Below are positions 56,101-64,000 of a stretch of 64,000 nucleotides of DNA, one piece after another. The notes under the pieces are model-generated. The model did not search any database and was not told the origin of the DNA. It worked only from the letters and a program-made list of their open reading frames with translations. The translations under genes were made by a program, and so were the position numbers. Origin of the DNA: Euphorbia lathyris (taxonomy: Eukaryota; Streptophyta; Magnoliopsida; Malpighiales; Euphorbiaceae); assembly GCF_963576675.1 (NCBI RefSeq), contig NC_088913.1:17497001-17561000 (forward strand), in the 5' to 3' direction. How positions within the stretch are numbered: the first letter of the stretch is position 1; every line of letters begins with the position of its first letter.

Positions 56101-57847
56101 AGTTGGGATTGGTGGTGTCTTGATGCAAGAAAAGAGGCTCATTGCATACTTCAGTGAGAAGCTCTGTGAGGCACGGCAAAAGTGGGCAACGTATGATCAA
56201 GAGTTTTATGCTGTAGTGAGAGCGTTGAAAGTATGGGAGCATTACTTGGTGGGAAAAGAATTCATCCTCTACACTGACCATCAAGCTCTCAAGTACCTGG
56301 GAAGTCAGAAACAACTTCGAAGCTCCATGCATGCCCGGTGGTCCGCCTTCATAGATAAGTTCCCCTATAAGCTTATCCATAAGGCTGGAAAACAGAACAA
56401 GGTGGCGGACGCCTTGAGTCGAAGGGTGTCACTAATCAAGACAGTAAACCTGGAGACCAATTGTTTTGAACACATCCGAGGAGAATACTTGGCGGATCCT
56501 GATTTTGGTAGTATCTAGGAAAAATGTAAGAACCAGTATGGAGATGGAGCGTATCACCTGATGGATGAGTATCTCATGAGGGGCAACCAACTTTGCTTAC
56601 CCTGCACTTCGATCCGCGAGAAGGTTATTCGTGATCTACATGGCGGATCCCTTGGAGGACATTTTGGGCGAGACAAGACATATGAAGCAGTGAGTTCCCG
56701 TTATTTCTGGCCTAAGATGAGGAGGGATGTTGCCTACTTAGTAGAACGGTGCTATGTTTGCCAGACCGCTAAGGGACGCACTACAAATGCGGGCTTGCAG
56801 TTACCTTTGCCTGTGCCAGAGACCATATGGGAGGATCTGTCCATGGACTTTGTACTAGGATTACCCAGAACTCAGAGGGGCATGGATTCCATCTTTGTCG
56901 TGGTTGATCGGTTTTCAAAGATGGCTCACTTCATACCATGTCGCAAGACTAATGATGCCTCAGCGACTGCTAAGCTATTCTTCAAAGAGATTGTCAGGCT
57001 ACATGGCGTACCTAAGAGCATTGTCTCGGATCGTGATACGAAGTTCCTCAGTCACTTCTGGCAGACATTGTGGGCTTTGTTCGATACGTCTCTAAAGTTT
57101 AGTACCACCGCCCACCCTCAAATAGATGGACAGACAAAAGTGGTCAATAGAACCTTGGGAAACTTACTGCGCAGCAAGTGTAAGGATAAGCCCAGGATGT
57201 GGGATGTGGTTCTAGCCCAAGCTGAGTTCGCCTACAACGGCTTTGTACATTCGGGAACCGGGAGATCCCCATTTGAGGTGGTATACACAAAGACCCCGAA
57301 TCACGTCCTTGATATAGCCTATCTTCCTAAAGGAAACGTGACTGCCAACCAGCTGGCCAAGGATTATGTACAGATGCACCAAGAGGTGAGAGAGACTTTT
57401 GAGGAGAGAAATCAGAAATTAAAGGCTAAGGCGGATGAGCACCGCAGGGACCTACAGTTTGAAGTCGGGGATGAGGTTATGGTATATTTGGGCAAAGAGA
57501 GACTCGCCAACGCCGCCAGTAGCAAGCTTCGGCCTAGGAAATACGGGCCATATAAGATCACCAAGAAGGTCAATGCCAATGCCTATCATATAGCATTGCG
57601 GAACTGGCTTGGTAAAATCTCACCAGCATTCAACATCCGTGACCTTAGCCCATGGAAGTCGGATGGTCCTTTGGAGTTCAAACAGGGCGAATCAGTGCCG
57701 AGTTCTTTTAAAGAAGGAGAGAATGATGCGGACATCCTAACTGAGATCACTGATCACAGGCGCTCTGGCGAATCCCCAGACATCAGACCCATGGAGGTTA
57801 TACCTAGGAGGGCGGATCCCCAGGACAAGCAAGGGGGGCGAATCTAG
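53165..57847 (+). pseudogene. CRM gag-pol, single frame with seven stops
   Basis: Starts at ATG 53165. Gag (to about 54540) has a coiled-coil N-terminus, the FLDWLSEVERFFEY / VWWDQIREER domain and zinc knuckle CFRCNEPGHRSNEC. Protease has a DSG motif (IIDSGSQ). RT has [11 protein letters not shown]; RNase H has [13 protein letters not shown]; integrase has HHCC (HGGSLGGHF...CYVCQ) and D, D of the triad. The third catalytic residue is Lys instead of Glu (GQTKVVNR, codon 57137-57139). Stops: 53399 TAG, 54074 TAA, 54539 TAG, 54617 TAG, 54728 TAG, 54821 TGA, 56516 TAG. The last 40 codons lie inside the 3' LTR. Longest open parts: 54881-56518 and 56561-57847. Confidence 0.93.
57709..57723 (+). promoter_or_regulatory. 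Polypurine tract of the CRM element
   Basis: AAAGAAGGAGAGAA directly precedes the 3' LTR and lies within the pol reading frame. Confidence 0.75.
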
Positions 57848-58208
57848 GAGTACGCAAGGAGGCGTATCAACATCTACCCTGGGCGGGGCGTATCACCAAC
57901 AACCCTGACAATCCGTACCTATACCAATGTACTGTTTGTCGGGGCGTATCACCTATTTTACCCTTTTAGGGATAGCCTTATTGTAACCCTAGTAGGGGTA
58001 ATCCTTGTCTTTTGTTATCATTAAGGGGAAGTATTTAAACCCTCATTTTGTAAGAATGACGGCAACTTATATCAATAAAACATTATTCTCTTTGAGAACC
58101 GAGGTTTATACCTTGTTATTGGGATTCACCCCTTCTAGTTTAGCTAGAGAAGAAACTCTTCGTTGGTTTACGATTAAAACCTCCATTTATCGCTTTCAAT
58201 CTGTATCA
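57724..58208 (+). repeat. 3' LTR of the CRM element
   Basis: 485 bp. It encodes the pol C-terminus to the stop at 57845-57847. It is about 98% identical to the 5' LTR outside the 30-bp gap, by eye. Confidence 0.92.
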
Positions 58209-58213
58209 CTTAC

Positions 58214-61029
58214 TTACAGGGAAATTAATAATAAAGAAAGGTTACCTAGCCACATATAGATAAAAGAATGTTTTCTCATGGAAACAGGCATTACAACAGA
58301 ATTTCATAAGCAAAACGATTTGTAAAAGAAAAAGAGAGAAACCAAGCAATTGCAAATTTTAGGGAAATAAAAAAAAATCATAATATATATGAATTAATGT
58401 TGAAACTCATGGAAGTAAGGAAATGTACAATATATTAACCATGAGTGTTTACCTTATTCCTGCAATAACTTTGTTTTGGAAGACTTCTTTATTCTCCAAA
58501 GTTGTCTATTTGAGAAACATTACCTTGACCACCATTACATGTACAAGAGATTCAGTGAGGGAATATAGATATGAATAGTTAAACTCTAGCAGCAAGATGA
58601 GAGGCAAAATAGTAGGACATCATGAGAAACTAATAAGAAAGAGCAGCACAAGGAGTAAGTATATACTATAGAAGGACATCATGAGAAACTCAAGGGCATT
58701 ATATATAACAAAAATTGAGAGAGAATGAATCCACAAGAATCTTCTGTCGTTGGAAATTGAATAGAAATCGAAAGTACTCAATTTTCTCACAAAAAAAACA
58801 AAGTACCAATAAATGACAATACCACAAATAAGAAGCAACCAAAAGACCAAATAACAATACCACACATAAGAAGCAACCAAAAGACCAAATATAATAAAAT
58901 CGCACCTTAAAACGGCCTGGATTTTTTGTGTTAAAATTCTGGGTTGGCTTCCTCAATTAGAGTTCATGTCCATGAAGTTGTCGTTTGCAATGCGTGCACC
59001 TGCAAAATTTAATTAGATCGTTTCTAAACAAACACTTGTTAGTGCAAACAAAATTAACCCCAAAAGAATGAAATCTAAAACGAAAGTTAAAATATAATGA
59101 TGATGAACTGAAGAGAAATCCAATGATGATTAACTGAAGATGAAGATGGAGTACGAACCAATGATGGAGGACGAACGGATGAAGGAGAGTGAGGGCTAAA
59201 AGAACTTGCGGCTATAGTGATGAAGCAGAAATTACCGTCTGATTTGGATTGAGAGAGAGATCGCAATCGAGGAGAGGGGGACTGGAGCAATTGATGAAAT
59301 TGGAAATGAAGTAAACATTTGATGGAAGTGGGTTTTGAAACCATAATTGAAGAAGGTGGACAGGGTTTTGAAACCGTAAACCATCAATATCTGTGACATA
59401 AATTAGGGAATAAATTAAATAATCACAAAAAAAAATTAGAAAATAACAGATCAGCGTTTAGAGATTAAGAAGTTTACAGCTTTAGTATATAGTAATAGAT
59501 AGATTTTTAAAGTCCGATTAGATCTTATTCGAAAATGTAGGATTTATCGAGGAGCTCCAACTGTTTATCATTTATTATTTAATAATTATAGTTTTCTTCT
59601 ATTTGGAGCTTTCTTAGGATGATTTCTGACATTTTATTGGACTATGAAACAACTTCAAGTGGACTCAGTAAGTGGTTTCACACTTGGTCCACTATACGTA
59701 CAATGTACATTAACCATTTCATACAATCAATCTCGGTGGTTTCATATTTGGCCCACTCTAAGGAAATACATTATCCATCTAATTTCCCTATGAAAAAAAA
59801 TAAAATAATTAACAATATCAAATTTAATTTCAGGACAAATAATTCATCATTCTTGTTAATATCATTCATAAAATGCTGCAAACAAACCCTTTTATAACCA
59901 AATTTTGCTTTCGTCTTGGAACTAACCAGAAAAAAATGTCTCAAGCTTTTTTTTTAGAACAACTAATTAATTCTAGCACTTTAGTTATAAATAGTATTAC
60001 CTACCTATAATTTTAACCCAAGCCTGTTGTCTGAACCCCTTGTTGTTTCTCTCCTCTTTTACGTCTGTTTGTAGTTCGTGGTTTTATCTTACCCGAATCC
60101 ATTTTCGTGTAGGATTTTTGTGGCTAGTAATGTTCTTTGTATTGAATTCTGACTTCCAACTACTTCAGGTGATCTGAGACAGCAACACACGGACAGAAAG
60201 AGGCCGGGGTCTGACGAACCCTCTTTGATGCTTAAGTCAGAGATGTACTGAGAAGTACAACTAAATTTGAAAGCAATTATTAGAAGATTGATTGTATTAA
60301 GAATGACATACCCTGAGGTTTTGAAATCAAGGCTACTTATAGATGATTTAATACCTTTACACGTTCGAACCCTTTATTAGCTTTGGACCTTTTGGTTAAT
60401 TCCATTCCACATTTCATAATTGAGTATGAAAGCTAGGAGCGTGTCTTTGAGGTCCGAACCGATCATTGGTCCATATGTACTCTTAGGCAGCTCCTTGAAG
60501 AGAATATGTTCTATGTATGAACCTTTGCAGTCCTCTTTCGATATGGGTCTCTTGGCTTAGATCCATATCTTTAAATCGGTTGTTAGCCCTTTAAATGAGC
60601 ATTCAAGCTCATTTATTTGATGTTATATCAACCGGTAATATGAAATTGAGGTTTGATTCTTCCACTGCAACACTTATTAGTAATTTGCGCTAGAAAATAA
60701 TTAGTTCCTAATCCAACAACCAAGCCAACTTCATGAATTTCAGGTTAACATGATTTGTCCAAAATTCATATAATTTAATATGAATGTTGATGTTATGAAG
60801 CACCATTTTTTGAGGATTTATATATGGGTCTTTACGTGGATTGCACACAGGAAAAATAAGATCCATTTTGATAAGGCATATATGCATTAGTATTTATTTT
60901 TATTTTTTTAAGAAGAAAAGAAGAAAATTTATAAAAAAAAAAAAATTATCTTTAAAATGGAGGTTTGTGGTTGTTCAAAATCTGAACCATGTATAATGTA
61001 TTGATTGTATATCTTCTAACGGGCCCACT
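58214..61029. other. AT-rich spacer without recognised gene
   Basis: A 39-bp unit (ACAATACCACAAATAAGAAG start) is duplicated in tandem at about 58814-58890, and ACATCATGAGAAACT occurs twice near 58617 and 58675. Minus-strand frames at 59087-59344 are Ser-rich and not recognised. A block near 60170-60660 (GGCCGGGGTCTGACG onward) may be a decayed LTR. No termini or domains could be set. Confidence 0.35.
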
Positions 61030-61800
61030 AATTTTATTTAAGGCCGGTTTGGTACATTGTAATGGGAATGTCTATTACAATCAAGGTTAATTAACATGTT
61101 TGGTTAGTCACATTATTTTTATCGTAATTGAATCATAAATATATCATTCAATTTTCCTTTACAAATTTATGTAATGGTCATTACAAACAAAATTCTCATT
61201 ACGATTTACTCTTATATTTTTATTAGTAATAGCGAAATACGGAAAAACATTAAAACATAAAAACCAACCAAATTTGAAAAGGAGAAAACGTGAAAAGCCC
61301 AAAACGAGAAATAAATGCAAAAAAAAAACAGAAACGAGAAAAAATTGAAACAACCAAAAATGAAAAAAATGAAAAAAACGCAAAATCAAAAAATGGGAAA
61401 CGGGAAAAGGCAACAAAAAATGAAAACGAGAAAAAATATGAAAAACATGAAAAAAGGAATAGAAGAAAAAACATGAAAAATGCGAAAATGAGAAAATGAG
61501 AAAAACGACGAAAAACAGGAAAAATGAAAAATGAAAAAACTAATGTAAAAAACATGAAAACACGGAAAAAGAAAAAGAAAATGGAAAAATGTGAAACGAA
61601 ACAAAAAAGAGAAAAATACAAAAAAAATATAAAAAATGTATTTAACTAATATAAACATACGTATTACATTTTATCAGTTTTATTAAAATTTGTCAACCAA
61701 ACATGATAATGGAATCATTATTCCATTTCATTATATTACATCTTTGATTACTTTACAACATTGATTACATTGCATTACAACGTAATAAATGGATTATTAA
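61030..61800. repeat. Candidate MITE with A/G low-complexity core
   Basis: AACATGTTTGGTT (about 61096) and its complement AACCAAACATG (about 61695) face each other, with CATTGTAATG-like ends further out. Between them 61255-61640 is almost wholly A and G with scattered C, such as GAAAAAATGAAAAAACG. Long minus-strand frames here are Phe-rich artefacts of this composition. Target duplication not identified. Confidence 0.45.
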
Positions 61801-62390
61801 AAATTAAATTGATTAGAAGTTATTTAAATATGAAATTTCTCCTTTATTCATTAATTTCCAATAATAGATTAGGTGGATCCCATAATTATACGGTTGTACA
61901 AATTTGAAATAAATGTTTATTCAAAATTTCCAAAATTAATTTTGAAATGAACGTTTGTTCATAATTTCCAAAATTTAGTATCCATAATTTGGTTAGAAAT
62001 GACACCATTAAATTATAGTTTTGGAAGTATGGTTAGTTCCAAGATCTATTAATTCTCATAGCAGCAATTTCAAGGCTATATTCCAAACAAAAGTTCACGA
62101 GACAAGACAGACTTTTGTAATTTTCACCCCAAAATAGAGTCCAAGGAGGATGACCATAGCTTTCTCAAATATACATTTCCACTTTTGCTAATTAATTTTC
62201 AATATATATAAACTAGAGTTCAAGATTTCCTATATATATATCTATACTTCGGTGAAGAAGTATTAATTGAATAACGAATTCCATGTACTCTTTTCTATAA
62301 GGTATCACGCTGTAGGATATCACGAGTGTTACGTGTTTTTTTATAAGTATCCATAATATCTTACTTGATAATCAATGTGAGATTTAGTTC
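61801..62390. other. AT-rich spacer
   Basis: No gene or repeat recognised. It ends at the LTR of the second Tat-family element. Confidence 0.4.
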
Positions 62391-62899
62391 TGATGACCCG
62401 CGAGGCTAAACCGGGTCATACTCATTTCGCAGGCCCAGCCCATATTTAGACCTATGGTCTAAGATCGGATGAGACCCGAATAAAGGAAGCGGGCGCAGCG
62501 AGTAACCGCCCCGAATGGGACCCGAATAAGCGGAAACGGGTGAAGCGAGTAATCGCCCCGAATTCCTAAACGGAGCATCAAGACTCCCACTCAAAACCAC
62601 GTTCGTTGCCATGAAAGCCACGAAAGGGACATGGCCTAAAAAGGGGGAACCGCCCTCAGAACGTGGCCCACTAAGGAGTAACCGCCCTCGGCGGTTACCT
62701 AAAAAACACCTATAAAAGGCCTTAAGAACGAGAAAAAAAGGTACGCTCACAATTTTCCCCGCAATACTATTGTCAAATTACCAACCTTCTTACAAAAACT
62801 GACTTGATCGTCGGAGAGTTTTCCCGGAGATCCTGTCTCCGGTTCTGTTTTGCAGGTAACTCTGGCAGAGAATATCAAATCGGATCCGGCAAGTTATCA
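62391..62899 (+). repeat. 5' LTR of the second Tat-family element
   Basis: Shares the termini, the GGCGGTTAC-type blocks and CTGTCTCCGGTTCTGTTTTG with the LTRs at 41542 and 50752, but carries a duplicated GACCCGAATAA block (62473-62530) that lengthens U3. Confidence 0.85.
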
Positions 62900-62900
62900 T

Positions 62901-62917
62901 TGGTGCGGTGAGCGTGG
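62901..62917 (+). promoter_or_regulatory. tRNA-Phe-type primer binding site
   Basis: TGGTGCGGTGAGCGTGG is the exact complement of the last 17 bases of plant tRNA-Phe with CCA, as I recall that sequence. Confidence 0.78.
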
Positions 62918-62957
62918 ACCTTTTTTACCAACATTTGGTTAAAGGTACACGAAGAAC

Positions 62958-64000
62958 ATGTCAAAACCATCACGAACGACCGGCGTTACCACTAGATCAA
63001 CCAGTATGAACTCTAGGGGACCACGGATTGCGAATTCGCAACCTGCAAGTACACAGCCTGTGGTGCCTAGCTCATCGGGTCCTTCGGGACAATTGAGTCC
63101 CTTATTGGAAGTCCAAGTGCAAACTGAGATGGAAATGTCCAATAGTGATTTCGTGCAGATGGCAGGACAAGTCTTGGCTTCGAACATGAGCCAGGCGGCT
63201 GGAGATCGAATGATTAGTTTACTAACTGCCCTCGCCGAACACAATACCGCCGTGGCGGCTGCTCCTCAAGAACCTGTGGTTATCTCAACACAATCACCGA
63301 CTATCCCTGTCATATCGGCCCTCCCGCAGCCATCTCAGGCGCCAAATCAAGTGGGCCAGAGTAGTCGCACAAACCCACACAGCCACCCGAGCAACTACTC
63401 GCACCCAGATCTCATTATGACGATACATCCGACCTGGCAGCCATCCCAACCGTTGCCAGGAGTGCAAGGCACTCTTCCGCTACAGCAAGTGGAACCTTTT
63501 CCTCACAGACATTCGGAGTTGATGACTCCTGGGCGAGAGCACACATGGAACTTTGATCCTATAACGGGACAGCGGTTAGTCCCCCAACAGGCACACATCT
63601 CAACACCGATGGGCGGGTGGATGCCACCTAGAATTCACCAGCAGCGGATGGAAGAAGTCCGGCGAATACCCGATATTGACTTAGAAGATTAATTACGAAG
63701 CATGATGGAGCGAATGGGGTACTCGCCTAGGCTGAGAGCAGAGGTCTAGAGCGATTCACCTTTTGCCCCTTCGTTGCGGGAATTCATTCCAGATCACAGA
63801 ATCAAAGCGCCCGCGATACCTAAATACTATGGGGATCCAAATTCTGATCCTGAGGCTCATGTCAGGAACTACAGAGAACTAATGGATGTTCCAGGAGCGA
63901 GTGAAAGCATCATTTGCAGGTTATTCTCGACAACTTTGGGCGGAGCCGCATCTGATTGGTTTCGATCTTTACCCGTAGAATCTATTCACAATTGGCATCA
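62958..64000 (+). pseudogene. Tat gag, second copy, partial
   Basis: ATG 62958 opens a frame closely similar to the minus-strand gag at 50693. Stops at TAA 63690-63692 and TAG 63747-63749 are followed by an open frame to the window edge with YYGDPNSDPEAHVRNY and TTLGGAASDWFRSLP. Different stop positions from the first copy show that each decayed separately. Longest open part 62958-63692. Confidence 0.88.

Larger units (their letters stand above)
52609..58208 (+). mobile_element. Complete CRM-type chromovirus (gypsy)
   Basis: LTRs at 52609-53117 and 57724-58208 are flanked by the perfect duplication CTTAC (52604-52608, 58209-58213). The primer site is TGGTATCAGAGC, the polypurine tract AAAGAAGGAGAGAA. 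Gag and pol share one frame. RT and RNase H sequence ([27 protein letters not shown]-like, HARWSAF) fits the CRM clade, and pol extending into the 3' LTR is a CRM trait. No frameshift but seven nonsense codons: inactive. Confidence 0.9.
62391..64000 (+). mobile_element. Second Tat-family element, 5' part (runs off the right edge)
   Basis: The LTR (62391-62899) starts TGATGACCCGCG and ends CAAGTTATCA, like the element at 41542-51178 but in the opposite orientation and about 80 bp longer. TATAAAAGG lies at 62711-62719. The primer site and gag follow. The rest is outside the window. Confidence 0.88.

Noticed and set aside
61159..61658. Phe-rich minus-strand frames resembling membrane proteins
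   Set aside because: Direct translation of an A/G low-complexity tract.
1..64000. tRNA, rRNA, CRISPR array, bacterial operon or organelle insert
   Set aside because: None found on reading; the tRNA-like matches are primer binding sites only.

Overview
This window is nuclear DNA of a flowering plant, almost certainly a eudicot. It carries two tandem glycoside hydrolase family 10 (GH10) xylanase genes with plant-type GT-AG introns, embedded in a dense mosaic of plant LTR retrotransposons (SIRE-type copia; Athila, Tat/Ogre and CRM gypsy lineages), MITEs and a LINE. No rRNA, tRNA or bacterial feature was seen. The species cannot be named from the sequence. Athila and CRM elements together suggest, but do not prove, a pericentromeric location.

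Region 1 (1-22.4 kb) is a stack of retrotransposons inserted into one another. From outside in: an old LTR element on the minus strand (about 21.3-22.4 kb, with a TGGTATCAGAG primer binding site); a minus-strand Athila element B (19259-21298); a plus-strand SIRE copia element (6181-19258, its left end beyond the window); and inside SIRE two separate insertions. One is a plus-strand Athila element A (2005-6180), itself cut by a Tat/Ogre-type LTR (1-2004, minus). The other is a 4.05-kb Tat/Ogre-type LTR (9491-13540) with a CTGAG target duplication, which splits the SIRE RNase H. SIRE keeps gag, pol and a long env-like frame, all broken by stop codons.

Region 2 (22.4-41.5 kb) holds the only host genes recognised: two tandem GH10 endo-1,4-beta-xylanase genes. 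The upstream copy (24189-27042) is a pseudogene through a 38-bp microhomology-flanked deletion. The downstream copy (35714-39506) is intact, with seven exons and 577 residues. The spacer and introns carry a gypsy remnant split by a 246-bp solo LTR, two Mutator-like MITEs with 9-bp duplications, a truncated LINE and older repeats.

Region 3 (41.5-51.2 kb) is a complete, young Tat-lineage element on the minus strand (TSD AACGT, two nearly identical LTRs, primer site matching tRNA-Phe). It carries gag-PR-RT-RH-archaeal-type RH-IN and, on the opposite strand, a spliced accessory gene (aORF). It landed in an old MITE. Region 4 (52.6-58.2 kb) is a complete CRM chromovirus (TSD CTTAC) whose pol frame runs into the 3' LTR; it has seven in-frame stops and a Glu-to-Lys change at the integrase catalytic Glu. 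Region 5 (58.2-62.4 kb) is gene-poor AT-rich sequence with a purine-only-like low-complexity tract. The window ends in the LTR and gag of a second member of the Tat family of region 3, in the opposite orientation.

The elements do not form a pathway with the xylanase genes. The window is best read as a record of successive insertion, decay by C-to-T change and local gene duplication.
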